From Alphaproteobacteria bacterium (GTDB lineage: Bacteria; Pseudomonadota; Alphaproteobacteria; UBA6615), in the NCBI GenBank assembly GCA_003230015.1, contig QIGO01000009.1:1-44156 (forward strand): a stretch of DNA of 44,156 nt, given 5' to 3'. Each line of letters begins with the position of its first letter. Within the stretch, counting starts at the first letter, position 1. Shown piece after piece: positions 16,697-24,666 of this stretch. Under the pieces are notes generated by a model. It was not told the origin of the DNA. It worked only from the letters and a program-made list of their open reading frames with translations, and searched no databases. Position numbers and translations under genes: made by a program.

Positions 16697-17016
16697 GGAT
16701 TTCTGGTGACCTCATCAGGCCCCAAGGGACCTGCTCCGGCGGCAATCTTGGTGCAACAGATCGGCGACCGCCAGGGCGCGTCCTGGTTACGCCGTCGGCT
16801 ATGTTAAAGGTGTAGGAAGGCAACTCAGAAGGCATAGCGGCAGCCTTCCTCAGTATGTCCTCGGGGCTACTTCCGAGGAGTGGGGCATAATCCGAGAGGG
16901 CGGATATCTCCCGCCTCAAAGACGGGATAGGCTAATCGGGTCGTGTGCGCACAAAGCAGCCGCTCGGCTATGTTTGCTAGACCAAAGGTCTTGGCAATGT
17001 GACGAGGATTCCACCG
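16697..17016. other. divergent intergenic region with three hairpins
   Basis: 320 bp between asnB copy 1 (minus) and the GT-C gene (plus), with no supported gene. Three inverted repeats follow each other: arms AGGAAGGC/GCCTTCCT at 16814-16850, TCCTCGG/CCGAGGA at 16858-16879, and GGCGG/CCGCC at 16899-16915. None has a T-run. They may be part of a structured leader of either gene or operator sites. Confidence 0.5.
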
Positions 17017-18567
17017 ATGGCACTTGCCTCACACTATGACCGGCCAATCGTGGCCCCGCGGTCCGGCTTGATCGCCTTAGTGCTCCTCGTCTTGGGTGTT
17101 GCGCTGGGTCTGCGGCTCTATGGACTGACAATCCACAGCCTGTGGTTCGACGAGGGCTATAGCATCGCACTGGCTGGCCAGGCGACAATGGGAGAGTTCC
17201 TCGATGCCTTGCTTGACGCGGGGCCCGGGCAGTTAACCCAGCCATTGTACTTTTTCCTCTTGTATTTCTGGGAGAAAGCCGCCGGAGACAGCGACTTGTC
17301 CTTGCGGCTGCTTTCGGCGCTGTTTGGATTTGGCGCCACGGTGGTCTTGTTTCTCACAGCCCGGCGCGCCTTTGATGACCGGCATGCCCTGTGGGCGGCC
17401 GCTTTCGCCGGTACCAGCAGCTTTGCGGTCTATTACAGCCAGGAGGTACGGCCCTACGCGCTGATGATCCTGCTCACGACGCTGCTGCTCTGGGCCTATA
17501 CAGAGGCGACCTTGGCGCCGCGATTGCGGAAGCGGCATCTGGTCGCGCTGACGGTGGCCTCCGTGGCGATGATGCTGGGCAGCGTTATCTCCCTGTTCGT
17601 CCTGGCGGTGGTGGCGTTGGCGGATTTGGCCGTTTGGCGACGACCAGGCCGCTGGTTCATGACATGGCTGCCCGCCGGGATCGGCGGGGCGGTTGTCATG
17701 GCCGGATTTTGGGCGGTTTGGCCCGAGACGAAAACAGTGCTGGGGCCGCCCAACCCGTTGCTGAATATGGGCTATGTGCCGTTTGGATTGATTGTCGGCC
17801 AAACTTTCGGGCCGCCCCTGGATACCTTGCGGGGGGCCGACAAGGTGGAGGTTGTGCTCACGCTTTGGCCGCGGTTGGCGGTCCTTGGGGCGGTGGTCCT
17901 GGCCATTGTTTGGCGCTTACGGACGCTCGTTTTTGGTGGCGGACGGCCGGGTGGCAGCCTGACACAATTGCGGTTGGCCCAGAGCTTCGCGTTGATGCTG
18001 GTGCTATCCTATATCACGGGCGTGGCGCTGATGTTCGGGATGGACTTCGATTGGCTGCCGCGCCGGGCGTCCTACATGCTGCCGATGATTGCCCTGTTGG
18101 TGCCGCTGGCCGTGCCCAAGACCGGCTGGCAGGTCTGGAGAATCGCACCGGTCGCGGGGCTCATCATCCTCAACCTGTTCTCGCTGTGGATCTATTTCGT
18201 CGATCCAGCCCATCGCCGGGACGAATACCGTGAGGCCATGGCCTATATCGGCGATACCGCCACACCCGAAAGCGTGACGATCTTGGCCTGGGGGCAGGAA
18301 GCCCTTACCGAGCGTTACGGGGGTGGTGTGGTTCCAGGCCTCGTCGCGGTGAGGAGCGACGATTTCCTGGGTCAGATAAACAATCTCGCCGGGGACAAAG
18401 AGGTGGTCCGGCTGATGATTAACCGGGAATGGAATTTCAACACTGGCTTCGCCCGGCGGAACCAGGGAACCATGGTCGAAACAATGGAGCAGGCGTACGA
18501 ACTGCTCGAGATCAACGAGTTTGTGGCCGTGAAGATCTATACCTTTAGGCGGAAGAGCCGCTCATAA
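17017..18567 (+). CDS. GT-C membrane glycosyltransferase, ArnT/PMT-like
   Basis: 516 residues with about 11 predicted membrane helices. The first periplasmic loop has 'HSLWFDEGYSI' (Asp45, Glu46), the acidic catalytic motif of GT39/GT83-like enzymes. Further on is 'YYSQEVRPYALM', typical of this group. These enzymes take a sugar from a polyprenyl-phosphate donor and add it to an acceptor in the periplasm. ATG 17017 has GAGG 8 bases upstream; the GTG at 16999 is in frame but lacks a site. Together with the DPM1-like GT2 and the small flippase-like protein it would make a three-part branch-sugar system. The gene is monocistronic and converges on the epimerase gene. Confidence 0.85.
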   Translation: MALASHYDRPIVAPRSGLIALVLLVLGVALGLRLYGLTIHSLWFDEGYSIALAGQATMGEFLDALLDAGPGQLTQPLYFFLLYFWEKAAGDSDLSLRLLSALFGFGATVVLFLTARRAFDDRHALWAAAFAGTSSFAVYYSQEVRPYALMILLTTLLLWAYTEATLAPRLRKRHLVALTVASVAMMLGSVISLFVLAVVALADLAVWRRPGRWFMTWLPAGIGGAVVMAGFWAVWPETKTVLGPPNPLLNMGYVPFGLIVGQTFGPPLDTLRGADKVEVVLTLWPRLAVLGAVVLAIVWRLRTLVFGGGRPGGSLTQLRLAQSFALMLVLSYITGVALMFGMDFDWLPRRASYMLPMIALLVPLAVPKTGWQVWRIAPVAGLIILNLFSLWIYFVDPAHRRDEYREAMAYIGDTATPESVTILAWGQEALTERYGGGVVPGLVAVRSDDFLGQINNLAGDKEVVRLMINREWNFNTGFARRNQGTMVETMEQAYELLEINEFVAVKIYTFRRKSRS

Positions 18568-18693
18568 CACGCGTGAAGGCTGGGCAAAATCCGTGCCGGG
18601 CGCCCGCGACTGGCAACCGACCCGATAGCGAATTGCGAATATGCCCCCTACCAACGCAGGCAGTAGAAAACGGTAAAGAAAGTTCGCCTACGC

Positions 18694-19653
18694 TCAGCTG
18701 TGCGTTGCGGGCTCGTCGGACGCCGAAACGCCGGTGAAGCGCTCCTTGTCACTGGGTAGGGGAAAGGATTTCTGCATCCCCTCGGTCACGCCAATCGGCA
18801 AATAGCCAAAATCCCGCTTGCCCGGAAGCCAATCCGGATTGGCGTCCTGGCTAAGCCCGGCAATACCCTGCCAAGTAATCGGCGGATTCTTCATCGTCCG
18901 CTCGAGGACAAAGGCCAGTGCCCGGAGCATGAAGACTGGCACGGGCAAAAGTAGCTTCGGCCCGGCCTTGCGGTGCTTGAGGATGAGCTTGGCGAAGTTC
19001 CACATACTGATCTCTTCGCTACCGCTAAAGGCATAGGTCTTGCCATAGGTCTCCGTACGTCCTTGGAGAGCGAGCATACCGCGCTCCATATCGGAGACGT
19101 GAACCGGATTCTTCATCGCGTGACCAAGGCCTACAAACGGTACGATGGTATGGTTTAGCAGGGTGTTCATGAACAGTTGAAATTCAATTCCGCCATCGGG
19201 ACCATAGGCCAAAGTTGGCCGCACGATGGTATAGTTCATCGCCCTTTGCGCCTTAATCATCCGCTCACCTTCGCACTTCGAAAGGGAGTAGGCCGTAGCA
19301 AATGGGTAGGTTACGGATATGGACGAAACATATATAAAATGGTTAACGCCGGCATCTACGGCGCCGTCAATGATGTTTCTCGTGCCCTGAACGTTGACCT
19401 TTTCGAAAATGCTTGGGTGAGGCGCCAATAGGACCGCGGCAAGATGGTAAACGGTGTTTACGCCATCAAACACGCCACCCAAAGTCGAGGCGTCGCTCAC
19501 ATCTCCGTAACAAATTTCAACATCCAAACCGTTCAAGCGGCTCTCACAAGGATCATTCGGCAGGATCAGAACACGAACTCTCCGTCCCCGTTCGATAAAG
19601 CCGCGTACCAACGCAGCACCCATGAATCCAGCGCCACCTGTTATGAGGATCAT
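18694..19653 (-). CDS. NAD-dependent epimerase/dehydratase family protein
   Basis: 319 residues of the extended SDR family. The Rossmann motif GGAGFMG is at 6-12, the Ser pair near 110-112 and the catalytic pair Tyr122/Lys126 in AYSLSK. The C-terminal half resembles sugar or steroid/flavonol-reductase-like members, so the substrate is not clear; a nucleotide sugar is likely from the context. ATG 19653 has only a weak GAG upstream. It is a single gene, convergent with the GT-C gene (126 bp apart) and divergent from the polymerase gene. Base use is somewhat richer in A/T than the neighbours. Confidence 0.8.
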   Translation of the reverse strand: MILITGGAGFMGAALVRGFIERGRRVRVLILPNDPCESRLNGLDVEICYGDVSDASTLGGVFDGVNTVYHLAAVLLAPHPSIFEKVNVQGTRNIIDGAVDAGVNHFIYVSSISVTYPFATAYSLSKCEGERMIKAQRAMNYTIVRPTLAYGPDGGIEFQLFMNTLLNHTIVPFVGLGHAMKNPVHVSDMERGMLALQGRTETYGKTYAFSGSEEISMWNFAKLILKHRKAGPKLLLPVPVFMLRALAFVLERTMKNPPITWQGIAGLSQDANPDWLPGKRDFGYLPIGVTEGMQKSFPLPSDKERFTGVSASDEPATHS

Positions 19654-19955
19654 CTCGAAATACCAAATCAGTGAATAAAGATCGCTCTAACGTACTGACC
19701 CTAAGGTTAGCGCGTGTTCCTATTTATACTAGGCGGGCGTAGGTGCTACTCAGGCGGCAATTTGGGTTAATTCGGACATAGCCCAAATTCGGCTCCGGTA
19801 ACACTAATTTGCGAGAATTGGTGTTACCGACCCTGGCAGTAACGGTGCACACTATACCACTTACTCGGCCACTCTACCCCTTTTTGCCAACGCTATCGCG
19901 CCTGGCCGTCGTCTATTCTCCGGCCATCAGGAACAGCGTAAAATACGGACTAATC
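19654..19955. other. divergent intergenic region with two inverted repeats
   Basis: 302 bp between the epimerase (minus) and the polymerase (plus), with no separate gene. It holds the inverted repeats AATTTGGG/CCCAAATT (19759-19789) and the longer one at 19797-19828, listed separately. If the polymerase were translated from the in-frame TTG at 19809, the last 147 bp would be coding. Confidence 0.5.
19797..19828. repeat. 13-bp-arm inverted repeat upstream of wzy
   Basis: Left arm GGTAACACTAATT and right arm AATTGGTGTTACC pair along 13 positions with one G-T pair around the loop TGCGAG. No T-run follows. It could be an operator for a dimeric regulator or a leader hairpin of the polymerase mRNA. 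Confidence 0.6.
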
Positions 19956-21257
19956 GTGTCATCCGATATTGTGATATCCACGCCGGGGAAGTCCCCACAC
20001 TGGAGTAGTTGGCTGCTGTTCGCAGCGCTGTTTTATGTGGTGGTTGGCCTAAGCCCGTTTTCGCGCAGTGGGATCCTGGATACTTCAGGCGGCGATACAA
20101 GCAATCAGCTAGCGTGGGGAGTCATGGCGGCGGTCAGTCTGGCTATTGCCGCGAACAATTGGGCGGATACCGAACGGCTGCTGCGGCGATCCTGGCCGCT
20201 CCTGCTGGCGCTGGGTTGGATCACCACGACCATTCTATGGGCGCCCTATCAAGATCTCAGCATTCGACGGACCGGTGCACTCATCTTGGTCGCCATCGTC
20301 GGCATGGGCCTGGCGCTGACCTGCAAAAGTCCGGGCGCCTTTTTTCGGACCATGGTGGTGCTGAGCGGCGCGATCATGACGCTTAACATTTTTGGCCTGA
20401 TCGCGTTGCCGGGACTGTCCTATATCGATGGCGCGGCGGTCGGTATGCATCCGCACAAGAACACCGCAGGACAGGTATCATTGGTTGCCTACATTGTTTG
20501 GTTCGTGGCGGCGGCAACCGCACGTCACACTCGATGGCGGATCGTATTTTCCGGCGGTACGTTGCTGTGGTTTGGCTTTTTGGTGCTCACGCAATCGAAA
20601 ACAAGCCTTGGCATCGCCGTGCTCACGCCGTTCGTGATGGCGGGAACTTATGTGGTGGCGCGCGCGCAGGGCCTTGTCAGATCGTTTTTGATTGCTGCCA
20701 TAATCGCTGGCTTTACTTTCGTTTGGTGGGTATTCCTGGGCCTTGGGGTCACTGTCGAAAGGTTCGCCTTACTGATATTCGGCGACCTGACCTTTACCGG
20801 TCGAACGGACCTTTGGGAATATTTATGGGGCGAAGTCGCTCGGCGCCCCTTAATCGGTATCGGCTACGGCTCGTTCTGGAACACGGGACTTCGGTTCAGC
20901 CCCATCGACTTAGCACAAGGCTGGGCTGCCACGGCCGCACAGGCCCATAATGGCTATTTAGATCTGATTCTTAAGACCGGATATATCGGCCTTACGTTGG
21001 TCATGTTGTGCGTTGTCAGGTCACTTTACCTTGCCGTTGGTCTGGCCAGCAATCCGGAGGCGACGAGTGAGGACAAGGCTGCGTATATTTTGGCTGTAGC
21101 GTTGTTTATCGCTATTGCGCTGATGAATTTCATGGAGAGCTCCTATTTCCGCGCGTTCCACTATTTATCGGTGCAATTCCTCTTCTTGTATTTCTTTGTC
21201 GAGCGATGGTCGGAGCGCCTGCAACAGGAACCTGAGGCGATCGATGATGGGAGTTGA
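19956..21257 (+). CDS. Wzy-like O-antigen/capsule polymerase (Wzy_C family)
   Basis: 433 residues from GTG 19956, with about 11 predicted membrane helices and a long periplasmic loop. The segment 'GRTDLWEYLWGEVARRPLIGIGYGSFW' followed by 'AHNGYLDLILKTGYIGL' is the recognisable core of O-antigen ligase/polymerase family proteins. It would join flipped repeat units in the periplasm. The start is uncertain: the frame is open from TTG 19809, but the first 49 codons have no family features. The last 14 bp overlap the heparinase-family gene, so the two are coupled. Confidence 0.85.
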   Translation: MSSDIVISTPGKSPHWSSWLLFAALFYVVVGLSPFSRSGILDTSGGDTSNQLAWGVMAAVSLAIAANNWADTERLLRRSWPLLLALGWITTTILWAPYQDLSIRRTGALILVAIVGMGLALTCKSPGAFFRTMVVLSGAIMTLNIFGLIALPGLSYIDGAAVGMHPHKNTAGQVSLVAYIVWFVAAATARHTRWRIVFSGGTLLWFGFLVLTQSKTSLGIAVLTPFVMAGTYVVARAQGLVRSFLIAAIIAGFTFVWWVFLGLGVTVERFALLIFGDLTFTGRTDLWEYLWGEVARRPLIGIGYGSFWNTGLRFSPIDLAQGWAATAAQAHNGYLDLILKTGYIGLTLVMLCVVRSLYLAVGLASNPEATSEDKAAYILAVALFIAIALMNFMESSYFRAFHYLSVQFLFLYFFVERWSERLQQEPEAIDDGS

Positions 21258-23289
21258 CGCGCTGACAGCGCGGCCACAAGTCGGTACGGCCGATACAGGG
21301 ACAAGCGCGGTTCGTGGCGTCAGCGGGCAAAGTGTACGGGAACGTGCCGCGTGGCTTTATGGGCGGCTCAAGAATATGTCGCCGGCCGAGATTGGCCATC
21401 GCGCCCATGAGCAAGTCAAACGAACGGTAAGCCGGCGGCACGTCCCGGCCTTCAACAGCCTGGTGACAGGCGGCGATGCGCTGCCGAGCATGCCAGGGCT
21501 GGTCGAGGATGTCGCGCATTTCGCCGAAACTTGCCCCAGCGTTAGGCAAGATTGGGCCGATGACCTGGCGCGGGTTGGGCGCAATGGGTTCAGATTTCTT
21601 GGCCGGGATTGGCCGGCCCAGCCGGGATTGCCGAACTGGCACCAGGACCCGGTAACGGCTGCATACTGGCCTCAGGATACTTACTGTTTCGATATTCCTT
21701 ATCGCCATGCCGTGGGTATCGGCGATGTCAAATATGTCTGGGAACTTGGCCGCCTGCGCTATCTGCAGACGGTCGCGGCGCATGCGCGCATCACAAACGA
21801 CGAAGGGGCCGCGGCCCTGTGCGTCGGGCATATTATGTCCTGGCTGGACGCAAATCCGCCATTCCGAGGCGTCGGTTGGGCGACGGGTATCGAAACCGCG
21901 TTGCGGGCAATCAGCCTGATTGTCGTGGCGACGCTGCTGCCGGAGGAGGCCTTTACGCGGCCGCAACGGGAGCGGCTGCTGGCCGGGCTGGCCGCGCATG
22001 GCTATTGGCTGGCGCGCTTCCCTTCCCGCTTCTCCTCGGCCAACAACCACCTCATCGCCGAAGTGTGCGGTCTGCATCTGGTGGGCGCGTTGGTGCCTAA
22101 CCTGGCGCCGGCGGCGCGGTGGGAGCGCATGGGGCGCGAGGTTCTCGAAAGAGAAGTAAACCGCCAGTTCCTGCCGGACGGGGTCGGCGCCGAGCAATCG
22201 CCCACCTACGCGGCGTTCAGTGCGGAATTCTTCTTGCTGAGCGGAAAAGTGGCGGACCTGGTGGGACGGCCATTCCCCGATACCTATTGGGAGTCCTTGG
22301 CGCGGCACGCGGTGGCCATCAAGGCACAGATGGACGAGGGGGGCCATGTCCCGGCGATCGGAGATGATGACGAAGGACGGGTGATTTCAGCATCCATGGG
22401 GCAGGAGAATTATGTGGCCTCGGTGCTCGGTTGTCTGGCCGAGGCGGTGGCGCGACCCGATCTGGCGCCGCCGGTTGTTCAGCCTTGCCTGCGAAACGCC
22501 TTCTTCGGCCTGCCGAAAGCCGGCGCACCTGCCGCTCCCGGTCTCTCAACCTTCGTGGATGGGGGTTATTCCATCGCCCGCGACCGCGATGGCGGACGCG
22601 AGGTGATGTGGGTCATGGACCACGGGCCGCTCGGCTATCTGTCGATTGCGGCGCATGGTCATGCCGATGCCTTGGCGGTATGGCTGCATGTGGACGGAGA
22701 GCCGCTGATCGTCGACGCGGGTACTTTTCAATATCACGCAGACGAGGGGTGGCGGGCGCATTTTCGCGGGACACCGGCGCATAATACGCTGACCGTTCAG
22801 GGTGCCGATTCAAGCGTGATTTCGGGCACATTCAACTGGTCCGAAAAAGCCAAAGCCAAGTTGTTGGGCCGGGAACGCGGTGAGGCGTGGTCGATAGAAG
22901 CCGAACATAGCGGGTATGCGGACCGCTTCGGGTTGGTGCACCGGCGCAAACTGGAACGGGTGGCGGCAAACCAATACCGGGTCACCGACCAGCTGGTTGG
23001 TGGCAAGGGGGCGAGTGCGGTCGAGGCCGGCTTCCTATTCGCACCCGATGTGGATCTGCAGCAGGACGGGGCGGGCTGGGTCGCCGTGCGGGCCGGCAAG
23101 GCGATCTTACGTATCGAACATGACGGGCCGCTGACCGGGCAGGTCTTGCGCGGGCAAGAGTCGCCCAAACGCGGCTGGTATTCGCCCCATTTCGGTGCCC
23201 GTGTGCCGGCGTGCCTACTCTCGTTCCGGGGTGAAATGGCACCGGATCGCAAAGTCTATTTCAATTTTTCTATTGTGTCGGGATCATAG
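21244..23289 (+). CDS. heparinase II/III-family (alginate-lyase-like) protein, no signal peptide
   Basis: 681 residues. An alpha-helical N-terminal half carries the Asn-His motif in 'SSANNHLIAEVCG' (265-276). A beta-sandwich C-terminal half carries 'HGHADALAVW' (471-480) and the typical 'PLIVDAGTFQYH' segment. These are conserved in polysaccharide lyases of families PL12, PL15 and PL21. No signal peptide is seen: the N-terminus is polar, then 'LYGRLKNMSPAEIGHRAHEQ', the form common for members encoded in exopolysaccharide loci. ATG 21244 has GAGG 6 bases upstream. With GDP-mannuronate synthesis encoded next door, a uronate polymer or oligomer is the likely substrate. Cleavage versus epimerisation cannot be decided from sequence. 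Confidence 0.87.
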   Translation: MMGVDALTARPQVGTADTGTSAVRGVSGQSVRERAAWLYGRLKNMSPAEIGHRAHEQVKRTVSRRHVPAFNSLVTGGDALPSMPGLVEDVAHFAETCPSVRQDWADDLARVGRNGFRFLGRDWPAQPGLPNWHQDPVTAAYWPQDTYCFDIPYRHAVGIGDVKYVWELGRLRYLQTVAAHARITNDEGAAALCVGHIMSWLDANPPFRGVGWATGIETALRAISLIVVATLLPEEAFTRPQRERLLAGLAAHGYWLARFPSRFSSANNHLIAEVCGLHLVGALVPNLAPAARWERMGREVLEREVNRQFLPDGVGAEQSPTYAAFSAEFFLLSGKVADLVGRPFPDTYWESLARHAVAIKAQMDEGGHVPAIGDDDEGRVISASMGQENYVASVLGCLAEAVARPDLAPPVVQPCLRNAFFGLPKAGAPAAPGLSTFVDGGYSIARDRDGGREVMWVMDHGPLGYLSIAAHGHADALAVWLHVDGEPLIVDAGTFQYHADEGWRAHFRGTPAHNTLTVQGADSSVISGTFNWSEKAKAKLLGRERGEAWSIEAEHSGYADRFGLVHRRKLERVAANQYRVTDQLVGGKGASAVEAGFLFAPDVDLQQDGAGWVAVRAGKAILRIEHDGPLTGQVLRGQESPKRGWYSPHFGARVPACLLSFRGEMAPDRKVYFNFSIVSGS

Positions 23290-23292
23290 TCG

Positions 23293-24666
23293 ATGAATAT
23301 TGCGGAACCCACACTTGCCGCCCAGAGGGCCTCGGACACCGCGCCCAGGGCCATGCGGATCAGTATTTTCGGGCTTGGCTATGTGGGAACGATTTCAGCC
23401 GTCTGCCTCGCCAAAGAAGGCCACGCGGTCGTCGGTGTGGATACCAACGATACCAAGGTAGAGCTGATCGCCAAAGGCAACTCGCCGATCGTCGAGACCG
23501 ATCTCGATCGCTATCTGTCCGCGACCGTGAAATCGGGCGCGCTCTCGGCGACCACCGATTGGCGCGAGGCGGTCAGCAAAACCGACATCACCATGGTTTG
23601 CGTCGGCACCCCGAGCCAGGCCAATGGCAGCCTCGACCTGGCGTATCTGTCGCGGGTTTGCGAGCAGATCGGTACCGTTCTCAAAGACAAGGCCGAACGC
23701 CACATCGTGCTTATTCGTAGCACGATCCTGCCGGGCACAATGAAAGACCTGGTAAAGCCGTTGCTGGAAAGAACCTCGGGCAAAGTCGCCGGAGAAGGTT
23801 TCGGCCTGTGTTTCAACCCGGAGTTCCTGCGTGAAGGTTCGGCCATCCACGACTTCTACAACCCGCCGAAAACCGTTATCGGCGAAAGCGACCTGGTCAG
23901 CGGCGATGCCGTCGCCTCACTCTATTCGCAACTGGACGCACCGCTGATCCGAACCGATATCCGCGTGGCCGAGATGGTCAAATATGTCGATAACTGCTGG
24001 CATGCGCTGAAAGTGGCGTTCGGCAACGAAGTGGGCGCGATGGCAAAAGTGCTCGGCCTGGACAGCCATCAGGTGATGGACATATTTTGCCAAGATACAA
24101 AGCTCAATATTTCTCGAACCTATCTCAAGCCGGGTTTCGCCTTCGGCGGCTCGTGCCTGCCGAAGGATTTGCGCGCGATCGTCCATTTCGCCAAATCGGC
24201 AGACCTGGATCTGCCGATTTTCGGCGCGGTGCTGCCAAGCAACGAGCTGCAGATCGATCGCGGCTTCAAATTGATCCGGGATAGCGGTGAGCGGGCCATC
24301 GGTCTTGCCGGTTTGAGTTTCAAGGCGGAGACCGACGATCTGCGGGAAAGCCCCCTAGTCGAACTGGCCGAAAGGCTTATCGGCAAGGGCTTCGATCTGC
24401 GGATCTACGACCCGAATGTCAGTCTTGCCCGGTTGACGGGTGCCAATCGTGACTACATCCTAAACCATATTCCGCATATATCGCGGCTGCTGGTCGATAC
24501 ATATGAGGAGATGTTGGCGCACGCCAATATGATCGTGGTGGGTAACAACGACCCAAAAATACTATCATTGCTGAGTTCGCTGCGACCGGAACATCGGATC
24601 ATCGACCTCGTTCGCATCCCTGGGGCAGACCGATTCGAAGGGCGGTATGAAGGCATCAGTTGGTAA
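23293..24666 (+). CDS. algD: GDP-mannose 6-dehydrogenase (AlgD-like)
   Basis: 457 residues of the UDP-glucose/GDP-mannose dehydrogenase family, with detailed likeness to Pseudomonas AlgD: 'MRISIFGLGYVG' from residue 21, 'NPEFLREGSAI' at 175-185, Lys230 in 'AEMVKY', and the catalytic Cys288 in 'FAFGGSCLPKD'. It oxidises GDP-mannose to GDP-mannuronate with two NAD+. The first 20 residues are extra compared with AlgD, so ATG 23353 is an alternative start; neither start has a strong site. It lies 3 bp after the heparinase-family gene and overlaps the GT4 gene by 20 bp. ManC, encoded at 3-4.5 kb, supplies its substrate. Confidence 0.88.
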   Translation: MNIAEPTLAAQRASDTAPRAMRISIFGLGYVGTISAVCLAKEGHAVVGVDTNDTKVELIAKGNSPIVETDLDRYLSATVKSGALSATTDWREAVSKTDITMVCVGTPSQANGSLDLAYLSRVCEQIGTVLKDKAERHIVLIRSTILPGTMKDLVKPLLERTSGKVAGEGFGLCFNPEFLREGSAIHDFYNPPKTVIGESDLVSGDAVASLYSQLDAPLIRTDIRVAEMVKYVDNCWHALKVAFGNEVGAMAKVLGLDSHQVMDIFCQDTKLNISRTYLKPGFAFGGSCLPKDLRAIVHFAKSADLDLPIFGAVLPSNELQIDRGFKLIRDSGERAIGLAGLSFKAETDDLRESPLVELAERLIGKGFDLRIYDPNVSLARLTGANRDYILNHIPHISRLLVDTYEEMLAHANMIVVGNNDPKILSLLSSLRPEHRIIDLVRIPGADRFEGRYEGISW

